Shown piece after piece: positions 5,637 through 13,503 of a stretch of DNA of 15,761 bases. Each line of letters starts with the position of its first letter. The first letter of the stretch is position 1. Under the pieces are notes generated by a model. That model ran no database searches. It worked only from the letters and a program-made list of their open reading frames with translations, and was not told the origin of the DNA. The stretch comes from Gammaproteobacteria bacterium. Its GTDB lineage: Bacteria > Pseudomonadota > Gammaproteobacteria > Steroidobacterales > Steroidobacteraceae. The stretch covers positions 1 through 15,761 of the forward strand of contig PMMB01000046.1 in assembly GCA_003165495.1 (NCBI GenBank), given 5' to 3'. Position numbers and translations under genes: made by a program.

Positions 5637-8174
5637 GTGAGCCCGCCACCGCTACCCGATTTACCGATCAACGAGGCCCTGCCGGCGCTGGCCCAGGCGC
5701 TGACCAATCGCCGCAGTGTGCTGTTGGAGGCTCCGCCAGGCGCGGGTAAGAGCACCATCGTGCCGCTGTTCTTGCGCTCGAGCCCCTGGCTCGCGGGGCA
5801 AAAGATCTTGATGCTCGAACCGCGGCGCCTCGCGGCGCGCGCCGTCGCCGGCCGCATGGCGCATCTGCTCGGCGAACCCGTCGGCCACAGCGTCGGGTTT
5901 CGCACGCGGCTCGAAACGCGAGTGAGCCGAGAGACGCGCGTCGAAGTGGTCACGGAGGGCATTCTCACGCGCATGCTGCAAGAGGACTCAGGCCTCGCCG
6001 GTATCGGCTGCGTGATCTTCGACGAGTTCCACGAACGCAGTCTGAACGCCGACTTAGGGCTCGCGCTGTGCATCGAGAGTCAGCAGAACTTGCGCGAGGA
6101 TTTGCGCCTGGTGGTAATGTCGGCGACCCTGGATCTGCAGCCCATCGCCAAGCTGCTGGGCGACGCACCGGTCGTAGCCGCACGCGGCCGCAGCTTTGAC
6201 GTCGCGACGCAGTACATCGCTCGCCGCCCGGAAATCTACCTCGAACAACAAACGGCCCAAGTGGTGCGCACGGCCCTGCGCGAACACGATGGCGACATCC
6301 TGTGTTTTCTGCCGGGTGCCGCCGAGATTCGCCGCGTGCAGCGCGCACTGGAGGATACGGGTCTCGATCGCAATGTGCGGGTGCTGCCTCTGTACGGCGA
6401 ACTTGAGAGTGCGGCGCAGGATGCGGCCCTCTCCCCGGCGCCCGCGGGACAGCGGAAAATCGTGCTCGCCACCAGCATTGCGGAAACCAGCCTGACCATC
6501 GAAGGCATTCGCGTAGTCGTCGATTCAGGATTGCGTCGCTACGCGGAGTTCGATCCCGCGACCGGCATGAGTCACCTGGTCACCACTAAAGTGTCGCAAG
6601 CGGCGGCCGATCAACGCCGTGGACGCGCCGGCCGCTTGAGCGCGGGCCACTGCTACCGGCTTTGGTCGGAGGGAACTCAAGGTTCGCTCGCCCCGCAAAC
6701 GGCGCCGGAAATCCTGCATGCCGATCTCGCCCCGTTGGCCCTGGAACTCAGTTGCTGGGGAGCCGTGGACGCCGCGAGCTTGTCCTGGCTCGATCCGCCA
6801 CCCGCCGCGCCTCTGGCGCAGGCGCGCGATTTGTTGCGGCAGCTCGAGGCTATCGATTCCGCCGCACGCGTCACCCCGCATGGCAGGATGCTGGCGAAGC
6901 TCGGGACCCATCCGCGACTGGCGCACATGCTCGTCAAAGCACGCGAGTTCGGTGCGCCGCGTTTGGCCTGCGACCTCGCGGCCATCTTGAGCGAGCGCGA
7001 CATCTTGCGCGCGAGCGCCGGCGCGCGCGACGTGGATCTGCGCCTGAGGGTGGCGGTTCTGCGCGGTGACGTTCGGGATCTACCGCCCGGCATCACGGTG
7101 GACTCCCGCGCGATGACCCAGGCGGCGCGCAGCTCCGGGCATTGGCAGCGCGACTTTGCGCGCGGCCGCCCCGACTCGGCGGATCCGCACGAATGGACCG
7201 GAATATTGTTGGCGTGGGCTTACCCAGATCGTATTGGACGGGCGCGCGGTGACGGCGGTCGATACGTACTGGCGAATGGCCGAGGCGCACGCTTTGGGGA
7301 ACCGCAAGCGCTGGCCAAAGCCGAGTTCATCGTCGCGGCGGAATTGGACGGCGCGGAACGCGAGGCGCGGATTTTTCTCGCCGCTCCCTTGAGGCTCGCG
7401 GATATCGAGGAGCATTTTTCGGCGCAAATCCTCGATCGCGCCGAGATATTCTGGGACGATCGCGAACACGCAATTCGTGCGCGGCGCGAACGCCGCCTGG
7501 GCGCCTTGGCTCTGGAATCGACCGAGATTCGCAATCCCGATCCTCAAGGCTTGCAAAATGCCGTGCTCACAGGCCTTCGGCAGCTCGGGATTGCCGGCCT
7601 GCCGTGGACCCCGGAGTTGCGGCAGTGGCAGGCGCGCGTCATGTTGATGCAGCGATATGCCGTCGCGTCGCCGGAGCCCTGGCCGGATTTGAGCGATACG
7701 GCGCTCGCCGCAACCCTCGAGGAATGGGCGCCCCCCTGGATTTCCGGTTTTACGCGTCGCGAACATTTTGTGCGGATTGACCTCGCCAATGCCCTGCGAT
7801 CTCGTTTGACCTACGCGCAAGGCGTGATCGTCGAGCGGGAGGCGCCGACGCATTTCACCGTGCCCAGCGGCTCCCATATACCGATCGATTATTTGGACGG
7901 CGAGATTCCTACGTTGTCGGTGCGCCTGCAGGAAATGTTTGGATTGAACCAAACACCGAGCGTGGCCGCCGGGCGGCTGCCCCTGCTGCTGAAATTATTG
8001 TCGCCGGCCAGGCGTCCGGTACAAATCACCCGTGATCTCGTCAGTTTTTGGAATCGTGGATATCACGAAGTGAAGAAGGACTTGAAGGGTCGATACCCCA
8101 AACACTACTGGCCGGAGGATCCCTACACCGCCGAGCCCACGCGCCGCGCACGGCCGCGCTCGCCGTCCCGCTAG
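5637..8174 (+). CDS. hrpB: ATP-dependent helicase HrpB
   Basis: HrpB is a DExH-box (DEAH/RHA-like) RNA helicase found in many proteobacteria, cytoplasmic, with no firmly assigned substrate. In the 845-residue protein from GTG 5637, Walker A PGAGKST is at residues 34-40, DEFHERS (DEAH-type box) at 129-135, SAT at 162-164, SIAETSLTIEG at 280-290 and motif VI QRRGRAGR at 326-333. The second half holds the helicase-associated and HrpB C-terminal domains, ending in the characteristic KKDLKGRYPKHYWPEDP. The frame is open back to a TTG at 5601, only 23 bp from the tRNA; I prefer 5637 because AGGG precedes it and the protein then starts PPPLPDLPINEALPAL, as in family members. The start is not certain. 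The gene is intact and of normal family length. Confidence 0.95.
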   Translation: MSPPPLPDLPINEALPALAQALTNRRSVLLEAPPGAGKSTIVPLFLRSSPWLAGQKILMLEPRRLAARAVAGRMAHLLGEPVGHSVGFRTRLETRVSRETRVEVVTEGILTRMLQEDSGLAGIGCVIFDEFHERSLNADLGLALCIESQQNLREDLRLVVMSATLDLQPIAKLLGDAPVVAARGRSFDVATQYIARRPEIYLEQQTAQVVRTALREHDGDILCFLPGAAEIRRVQRALEDTGLDRNVRVLPLYGELESAAQDAALSPAPAGQRKIVLATSIAETSLTIEGIRVVVDSGLRRYAEFDPATGMSHLVTTKVSQAAADQRRGRAGRLSAGHCYRLWSEGTQGSLAPQTAPEILHADLAPLALELSCWGAVDAASLSWLDPPPAAPLAQARDLLRQLEAIDSAARVTPHGRMLAKLGTHPRLAHMLVKAREFGAPRLACDLAAILSERDILRASAGARDVDLRLRVAVLRGDVRDLPPGITVDSRAMTQAARSSGHWQRDFARGRPDSADPHEWTGILLAWAYPDRIGRARGDGGRYVLANGRGARFGEPQALAKAEFIVAAELDGAEREARIFLAAPLRLADIEEHFSAQILDRAEIFWDDREHAIRARRERRLGALALESTEIRNPDPQGLQNAVLTGLRQLGIAGLPWTPELRQWQARVMLMQRYAVASPEPWPDLSDTALAATLEEWAPPWISGFTRREHFVRIDLANALRSRLTYAQGVIVEREAPTHFTVPSGSHIPIDYLDGEIPTLSVRLQEMFGLNQTPSVAAGRLPLLLKLLSPARRPVQITRDLVSFWNRGYHEVKKDLKGRYPKHYWPEDPYTAEPTRRARPRSPSR

Positions 8175-8192
8175 TATTTTCCGCATCCGCGG

Positions 8193-8220
8193 TTGACAAC
8201 TGCGCAGCAGCGGTTAGGGT
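8193..8220 (+). promoter_or_regulatory. Promoter placed for a possible leaderless transcript
   Basis: A perfect -35 TTGACA (8193-8198) is followed after 16 bp by TAGGGT (8215-8220), which keeps the TA...T positions of a -10 box. Transcription would start about seven bases on, at the GTG start codon at 8227. If so, the AGGG that could be read as a ribosome site is part of the -10 box. Confidence 0.4.
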
Positions 8221-8226
8221 GATCGA

Positions 8227-8772
8227 GTGACGCCAGATCCTGTGACCGCGGACCCCGCGCAACTCGCCCGCCGCGCTCTGTTCGGATTCATTCTCACGTT
8301 CATCGCGGCGCGCGCGGTTGTGCTCCTGATCATGTCGCACCGGATGCCGAATCTCTATTTCTTTCTGCGCGGCACGCATGTCCATCATCTGAACTACGGG
8401 ATTTTTTTGCTCGCCGGCGTCGGCGCATACCTTCTGTTCCGCGTACGCGGCGCACCGGGCTTACGCCTCGCTGCCCTGGCTTATGGTATCGCCATGGCGT
8501 TGACATTCGATGAATTTGGCATGTGGCTGAATTTGGGAGGCAGCTACTGGCAGCGGGCGAGCGTCGACGCAATCATCGTCGTTGCCGCGGTGCTTGGACT
8601 CGTTGCGTTTGCGTCAGCGATTCGCAGCTTCGAATCGCGCCACGTAAGGGCTTTTATTGCCCTCCTGATCGCCCTGATCGCGTTCGGCGTGGTGCTTTAC
8701 GACACGTCGGTGCATATCGGCAGACTGGAGGGCCCGCGGTTGGAGGCGCTTGAATTGTCTTCATCACCATGA
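8227..8772 (+). CDS. Conserved-looking multi-pass membrane protein
   Basis: A 181-residue protein with about five hydrophobic helices. After the first helix comes a striking motif, LRGTHVHHLNYGIFLL (near residues 48-63), in which three histidines flank the start of the second helix; a later segment has DEFGMWLNLGGSYW followed by a third helix. Histidines at a membrane face could bind a metal or heme, but that is inference and I do not recognise an assigned function. The start is GTG 8227; an in-frame GTG at 8242 is an alternative. The gene follows hrpB by 52 bp and seems to have its own promoter. Confidence 0.8.
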   Translation: MTPDPVTADPAQLARRALFGFILTFIAARAVVLLIMSHRMPNLYFFLRGTHVHHLNYGIFLLAGVGAYLLFRVRGAPGLRLAALAYGIAMALTFDEFGMWLNLGGSYWQRASVDAIIVVAAVLGLVAFASAIRSFESRHVRAFIALLIALIAFGVVLYDTSVHIGRLEGPRLEALELSSSP

Positions 8773-8823
8773 CCCCGCGCGGAGGTTGTATGCTTCTTAA
8801 TTTGGCGCACAGAAAACGACTCG

Positions 8824-9186
8824 ATGAAGGACTTCAGCAATCATTTTCGCGACCTCGTTAAGCGTCAGCTGCTAGGCGACGACCCGCGAGTCTTAGTGCC
8901 GCGCGGAGCACAAGACATGATGATCCTCGCCACATGGCGCCTGTCGAGCGACGCACTTCGCCCCAACAAACGCTCGCGAATGATCCGCATCGCCATTTCA
9001 CAGAACGCGCTCGAGGACTACGCTCGCGGCAGCGACGATGCGCGGCTGGCCGGCGATGAGCGCTTTGTCACGTGGTTTCGACGCCAATTGAGCGCCTTCG
9101 ATCCCAATCATGACTCGCCGCTCGGCGTGGAGCCGCCGGCCGTGACGTGGCCGGTGAACACGGATGTATTGAATGCACACGCATGA
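8824..9186 (+). CDS. Unrecognised 120-residue protein, overlaps alkB
   Basis: The protein is soluble, without signal peptide or membrane helix. The N-terminus is basic (MKDFSNHFRDLVKRQLLGDD), the middle reads as alternating strands (RSRMIRIAISQNALEDYARG) and the C-terminal third includes a helix with paired aromatics (DERFVTWFRRQLSAF) and a short tail, PAVTWPVNTDVLN. I do not recognise the family. The coding sequence overlaps the start of alkB by 14 bp, so the two genes are probably co-transcribed and perhaps translationally coupled, which gives a weak hint of a link to alkylation repair. The ribosome site before ATG 8824 is weak. Confidence 0.7.
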   Translation: MKDFSNHFRDLVKRQLLGDDPRVLVPRGAQDMMILATWRLSSDALRPNKRSRMIRIAISQNALEDYARGSDDARLAGDERFVTWFRRQLSAFDPNHDSPLGVEPPAVTWPVNTDVLNAHA

Positions 9187-9826
9187 TCTCTTCGACGGTG
9201 CTTCGTCCGACACCCGGCACGAGCGGCTCGCACCGGGTGCTTGGTTGCTCCGCGGATTCGCGCTCGGCCAGGTGACGGCGGTGTTGGCCGCCATCGAGGG
9301 CATTCAAGCGGCGGCGCCCTTCCGTCACTTGGTGACTCCCGGTGGTTTTCGCATGTCGGTGGCCATGACCAATTGCGGCCACTTGGGGTGGGTGAGCGAT
9401 CGCCGTGGCTATCGCTACGATGCGTGCGACCCGTTAAATGGCGAGCCTTGGCCGCCGATGCCGCCGGTATTTCTCGAGTTGGCCCAAACGGCTGCGCGGG
9501 CAGGCGGGTTTTTGGGCTTCGCGCCCGATGCGTGTCTAATCAACCGGTACGAACCCGGCGCTCGCCTCACCCTGCATCAGGACAAGGACGAACGCGATTT
9601 CAGCGCGCCCATCGTGTCGGTGTCGCTTGGATTGCCCGCGGTTTTCTTGTTCGGCGGTGACGCACGCAGAGACAACCACCGACGCGTACGGCTACAACAT
9701 GGCGATGTCGTGGTCTGGGGCGGCCCTGCGCGCTTGCATCACCATGGCGTGCTTGCGCTGAAGGACGGCTATCACGAAATCTTGGGCCCGCAGCGGCTGA
9801 ATCTGACCTTCCGCCGCGCCGCCTGA
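9173..9826 (+). CDS. alkB: DNA repair dioxygenase AlkB
   Basis: AlkB is an Fe(II)/2-oxoglutarate dioxygenase that removes methyl groups from 1-methyladenine and 3-methylcytosine in DNA and RNA by oxidation, releasing formaldehyde. All active-site residues are visible: the iron ligands His135 and Asp137 in HQDKDE, the distal ligand His191 in RLHHHGV, and the 2-oxoglutarate-binding arginines Arg208 and Arg214 in RLNLTFR. At 217 residues it matches the E. coli protein (216). The start overlaps the upstream small gene by 14 bp. It ends 2 bp from the stop of the convergent permease gene, leaving no room for a separate terminator. I see no Ada-like regulator or Ada box in the window. Confidence 0.96.
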   Translation: MHTHDLFDGASSDTRHERLAPGAWLLRGFALGQVTAVLAAIEGIQAAAPFRHLVTPGGFRMSVAMTNCGHLGWVSDRRGYRYDACDPLNGEPWPPMPPVFLELAQTAARAGGFLGFAPDACLINRYEPGARLTLHQDKDERDFSAPIVSVSLGLPAVFLFGGDARRDNHRRVRLQHGDVVVWGGPARLHHHGVLALKDGYHEILGPQRLNLTFRRAA

Positions 9827-9828
9827 CT

Positions 9829-11448
9829 TCAAGGCGACGCAGCGCTGCGTGGAATTTCCTTCGTTTCCACCGCCTCGATCGCCGGCGTACGCCAACCGCT
9901 GCGCACGCCCCAGAAATAAAAGACCAGCGCGGCCAGCGCGACGCAGAGTTGATCCCAACCGTAGCCGATGTAGTTGTGTCCTTCGAACTCCTTGCTGCCG
10001 GCCCAGGACAACCCGGTTATCACCAACAAGTAGGTGATCAACCACCAGGCGGCGCGTAGCTGTCGGCCGAAATTGAGCCAGGCGGCCTTGCCTTGGTAGT
10101 ACAGATACACGGGCATCGGCAGAATCAACAGCAGCATGATCTCGCCGGTGTGCGGCCAGCGCGCCCAGAAGAGCATGAGCGTAGCGAGCACAAAGGCCAC
10201 CGGCGCGAGGACTGGCAGGCCCGACACCCGCAGCGGCCGGTGCAGATTAGGCGCCGTGCGCCTAAGCACCATCACACTGATCGGTACCACGAGGTAGGTA
10301 ATGATGGTGGCAACCGAGATCACAGCGGCCAGCTTGCCCCAACCGCGGAAGAAGAAGAGAAAGATGAAGGACACCGCCAAATTGAACCACATCGCAGGTC
10401 GCGGGATCCCGAAGCGCGGATGCACTCGGCCCAATACTTCGGGTACCGTGTCGCTGCGCTCCATGGCGTAGATCATGCGCGCGGTGGTGGCCGTGTAGGT
10501 GGTGCCGGTGCCGCTCGGGCTGACAAAGGCATCGGCGTAAAGTAGGAGGGCGAGCCAGTTGAGATTGAGCGCGAGTGCCAACTGCGCGAACGGCGAGCTG
10601 TATTCCAGTGCAGCCCAGCCCTCGTGCAAGTGCTCCGGCGCCACGGTGCCCAAGAAGGCTACTTGCAGCATCAGATACACCACCGTGCTCAGCGCGATCG
10701 AACCGAAGATCGCAAAGGGCACGCTGCGCCCCGGGTTGCGCGCCTCGCCCGCCAGATTCACCGGACTTTGGAAACCGTTGTAACTGAATACGATGCCGCT
10801 GGTGGCAACGGCAGTGAGGATGGCGGCAACGTTCCCGACGTGCTGGCCGCCGTGGATGCCCACGCGAAAGTTTTCCCAATGAAAGCCGGTGCACACCAGC
10901 GCGATGGCGGTGGCCGCCGGCACGATGAGCTTGAAAAAGGTGATGGCGCTGTTGGTATCGGCAAAAACCTTCACGCTCCAGAAATTGAGCAGGAAATAGA
11001 TCACCACCAGTACGGCAGCGATGGACAAACCCGGCACGGTCAATTCGCCCTGGCCATTGGCGGCGTGGACGTAGAGGTCGTGCGCCCAGGTCCAAGGCCA
11101 GGAACTCATGTATTGCACCGAAGCTTCTGCCTCCACCGGGATCACCGAGACAATGGCGATCCAGGCGGCCCAGCCGGCGACGAACCCGACCAGCGAACCA
11201 TGCGAATAATGTCCGTAGCGCACCGCGCCGCCGGACTCCGGAAACATGGCGCCGAGCTCAGCATAAGTAAAGGCAACGAACAGGATGACCACCGCGCCGA
11301 TGAGCCAGGCGTAGACCGCACCGGGACCTGCCAGCTGGGCGGCGCGCCAGGCACCGAATAACCATCCAGACCCGATAATGGAACCTAAGCCGGTGAACAT
11401 CAGAGCGACGGCTCCGACTTCGCGACGAATCGCATTTTCATTGGACAT
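9829..11448 (-). CDS. APC superfamily amino acid permease
   Basis: This 539-residue integral membrane transporter belongs to the amino acid-polyamine-organocation (APC) superfamily. The first helix carries the broken-helix substrate motif GLGSIIGSGWLFGA (residues 20-33). About 12 hydrophobic helices follow, with FSYNGFQSPVNLAGEARNPG, a typical segment around the sixth helix, and a 40-residue polar C-terminus. Members take up amino acids with protons; GSGWLF-type proteins include a reported aspartate/proton symporter in Bacillus, but the substrate here is not determined. The start is well supported: GGAGGTGA lies a few bases before the ATG, close to a perfect match to the 16S tail. It runs toward alkB, tail to tail. 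Confidence 0.92.
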   Translation of the reverse strand: MSNENAIRREVGAVALMFTGLGSIIGSGWLFGAWRAAQLAGPGAVYAWLIGAVVILFVAFTYAELGAMFPESGGAVRYGHYSHGSLVGFVAGWAAWIAIVSVIPVEAEASVQYMSSWPWTWAHDLYVHAANGQGELTVPGLSIAAVLVVIYFLLNFWSVKVFADTNSAITFFKLIVPAATAIALVCTGFHWENFRVGIHGGQHVGNVAAILTAVATSGIVFSYNGFQSPVNLAGEARNPGRSVPFAIFGSIALSTVVYLMLQVAFLGTVAPEHLHEGWAALEYSSPFAQLALALNLNWLALLLYADAFVSPSGTGTTYTATTARMIYAMERSDTVPEVLGRVHPRFGIPRPAMWFNLAVSFIFLFFFRGWGKLAAVISVATIITYLVVPISVMVLRRTAPNLHRPLRVSGLPVLAPVAFVLATLMLFWARWPHTGEIMLLLILPMPVYLYYQGKAAWLNFGRQLRAAWWLITYLLVITGLSWAGSKEFEGHNYIGYGWDQLCVALAALVFYFWGVRSGWRTPAIEAVETKEIPRSAASP

Positions 11449-11542
11449 GCATCACCTCCCTGAGAATCGACTGTAGCGGCTCGACCGGCCTTACGCCATG
11501 CTCCGACGGGTAATCGTCGCCGAATAGGCTTTTTAACCTTTT

Positions 11543-12019
11543 ATGTGTATCCCCGTGAAGAACTGGCTGCGCCGCAGAATTCTCGAACCTTTCCTGGCTT
11601 TGTTGAGGCAGGGCATTTCGCCGGATCGGCTCGCGCTCTGCGTAGCGATCGGAATGGTGGTCGGCAACATACCCATTTTTGGCATTTCGACCATCCTCTG
11701 CGCCACGATCGCCCTGGCATTTCGTTTGAATCTGGCGGCGATTCAAGTCGTGCAGGCAGCCATGGCGCCTACCCAAATATTATTGATCATTCCCTTCGTC
11801 CGCCTCGGCGAATGGATCTTGCGCGTCCCTCCCCAGCCCGTGTCGATCAAGGAAGGGCTCGAGCTTCTGGCGCAAGGCGCCGGGAGCGCCATTGTCGCGC
11901 TCTGGGAAGCGATTCTGCATGCGGGATTCGCCTGGGTCTTGGTCGCTCCCTTTGCCGTTTTTCTATTCTATAAATTGTTGACGCCTGTCTTCGAGCGCGC
12001 TGCTGCGCAAATCAAGTAG
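11543..12019 (+). CDS. DUF2062 domain membrane protein
   Basis: A 158-residue protein matching the DUF2062 family by its layout: a basic N-terminus (VKNWLRRRILEPFLALLR), then SPDRLALCVAIGMVVGNIPI, with the Gly-Pro/Ile turn typical of the family, then an amphipathic loop and a C-terminal hydrophobic helix with a basic end. Three to four membrane segments are likely. No function is established for the family. It is transcribed divergently from the permease gene with 94 bp between them and overlaps the convergent CDF gene by 8 bp at its 3' end. No Shine-Dalgarno sequence is evident before ATG 11543, so a slightly different start is possible. Confidence 0.82.
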   Translation: MCIPVKNWLRRRILEPFLALLRQGISPDRLALCVAIGMVVGNIPIFGISTILCATIALAFRLNLAAIQVVQAAMAPTQILLIIPFVRLGEWILRVPPQPVSIKEGLELLAQGAGSAIVALWEAILHAGFAWVLVAPFAVFLFYKLLTPVFERAAAQIK

Positions 12020-12953
12020 CTTCGGCTTCGCATCCGTGTTCGCAGCGGTCTCGCTCGATTTGCAGAGTGGCGTGATGAATATGGAAACGCCGCTTGAGAT
12101 TGGGCGTGAGGGAGTCCAGCAGCGCATCGTCCGCACCGCGATCCGGCACGACTAGGTGAGCGGTCAGGGCGACGCTGGTGGTGCTGAGCGCCCAGATGTG
12201 CAGATCGTGCACATCGGTCACTCCGCGCTGATCGGCTAAGAAGGACATGACGGCCGAGGAATTGACGCTCGCCGGTACGCCGTCGAGCGACAAGTGCACC
12301 GAATCTCGCAACAGTCCCCAGGTGCTCACCAAAATCGCGGCAACGATCAACAGACTTACAATCGGGTCTAAGCGGCTCCAGCCGGTGAACAAAATGAGCG
12401 CACCCGACAGTAGTACGCCGACGGATACGGCGGCATCACCCAGCATATGGATGAAGGCGCTGCGTCTGTTCAGATCGCCGTGACTGCCGGCGTGCAGCAT
12501 CCAGGCACTCAATCCGTTGATCACGATGCCGCTCGCCGCGACACCCATCACGATCGCCCCTGCCACAGCGGGAGGCGACGCGAGGCGGCCCACGGCCTCC
12601 CAGGCGATGGCGCCGCACGCCAACAGCAACAGAACGGCGTTTGCGAGCGCCGCCAGCACCGAAGAACGTCCCATTCCGTAAGTGAACTTGGCACCGGGGG
12701 GCCGGCGCCCCAAATACATGGCGGCCCACGCGCACACCAACCCCAGCACATCGCTCAAGTTATGACCGGCATCAGCGATCAATGCCACCGAGTTGGACAG
12801 AAATCCAAAGCCGCCCTCGATGACCACGAAAACCAGGTTCAGCGCCACCGCGATAGCCATTCGGGTATTGATGCCCTGGGTCGCTATGCCATGGGCATGC
12901 GCGTGTTCATGCTCGTGCTCGTGCTCGTGCCCGCGATGATCGTGCTGTTCCAT
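12012..12953 (-). CDS. Cation diffusion facilitator (zinc/cadmium/cobalt exporter)
   Basis: A 313-residue CDF protein, close in layout to CzcD and ZitB, which export Zn(II) and related ions from the cytoplasm in exchange for protons. Six membrane helices are expected. The transport-site motifs are present: IADAGHNLSD in helix 2 and HMLGDA in helix 5. The cytoplasmic C-terminal ferredoxin-like domain (TDVHDLHIWALSTTSVALTA) follows, and the protein ends in a Cys/His/Glu tail, CEHGCEAE. The N-terminus is very His/Glu-rich (HDHRGHEHEHEHEHAHAH) and probably binds metal. The exact metal cannot be read from the sequence. No metal-responsive regulator lies adjacent. Confidence 0.94.
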   Translation of the reverse strand: MEQHDHRGHEHEHEHEHAHAHGIATQGINTRMAIAVALNLVFVVIEGGFGFLSNSVALIADAGHNLSDVLGLVCAWAAMYLGRRPPGAKFTYGMGRSSVLAALANAVLLLLACGAIAWEAVGRLASPPAVAGAIVMGVAASGIVINGLSAWMLHAGSHGDLNRRSAFIHMLGDAAVSVGVLLSGALILFTGWSRLDPIVSLLIVAAILVSTWGLLRDSVHLSLDGVPASVNSSAVMSFLADQRGVTDVHDLHIWALSTTSVALTAHLVVPDRGADDALLDSLTPNLKRRFHIHHATLQIERDRCEHGCEAEAT

Positions 12954-13128
12954 CGGATGTATCTTACTCCGACGCCGGCCGCTGAATCGCGCGAATCCCC
13001 TCCAGGGGTTTCCTCATTGACGGGTGCCCCCCAGCGTAACTAGGCTAGTCATTGCTAAGCAAGCCTGTCGATGCGATAGCGCGCCTTGCGGACTATGTTC
13101 GGCTCCGATTCATGAATGTTCTCGGCAT

Positions 13129-13503
13129 ATGGCAGTCACCGACGACTATTTGCAGTACACGCTCGAGCAACTCGCCGGCCTCGGACGCGTGATCACGCGC
13201 CGTATGTTCGGTGCGGTCGGTCTCTATCATGAGGGGCGGTTCTTTGGGCTCATTGCCGACGACACACTATATTTCAAAGTAAACGATTCCAACCGAGGCG
13301 ACTACGAGGCGCGCGGCATGGGTCGGTTCCGTCCCTACCCCAATAAGCCCCAGTTGAGCATGACCTACTACGAAGTGCCGGCGGATACTCTCGAGGATGC
13401 CGACGAGTGCATGGTGTGGGCGCGCAAATCCGTGGCGGTCGCCGCAGCCGCGATTACCGGGCGGCGACCGTCGCGGCCGCGAAAAAATCTTCATCCGCAA
13501 TGA
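13129..13503 (+). CDS. TfoX/Sxy N-terminal domain protein
   Basis: A 124-residue protein from ATG 13129, essentially one TfoX N-terminal domain: DYLQYTLEQLAGLGRVITRR, MFGAVGLYHEGRFFGLIADD, TLYFKVNDSN and the terminal helix DADECMVWARKSV. Full-length TfoX/Sxy of Haemophilus or E. coli, which activates competence genes with CRP, also has a C-terminal domain that is absent here, so a role in competence should not be assumed. The frame is open 35 codons further upstream, but that part has no family similarity. The last 17 codons lie antisense to the end of the downstream hydrolase gene and give a basic tail, RRPSRPRKNLHPQ. Confidence 0.9.
   Translation: MAVTDDYLQYTLEQLAGLGRVITRRMFGAVGLYHEGRFFGLIADDTLYFKVNDSNRGDYEARGMGRFRPYPNKPQLSMTYYEVPADTLEDADECMVWARKSVAVAAAAITGRRPSRPRKNLHPQ

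Noticed and set aside
7080..7952. 290-codon open frame on the minus strand inside hrpB
   Set aside because: It is antisense to a well-conserved helicase C-terminal region and shows no motif of its own; long antisense frames are common in GC-rich genes.
12890..12935. Short tandem hexamer repeat
   Set aside because: It encodes the His/Glu-rich metal-binding N-terminus of the CDF exporter and needs no separate explanation.
13002..13019. CCCC/GGGG hairpin as a terminator
   Set aside because: The stem is short, the loop tiny, there is no T run, and no gene ends just before it on either strand.
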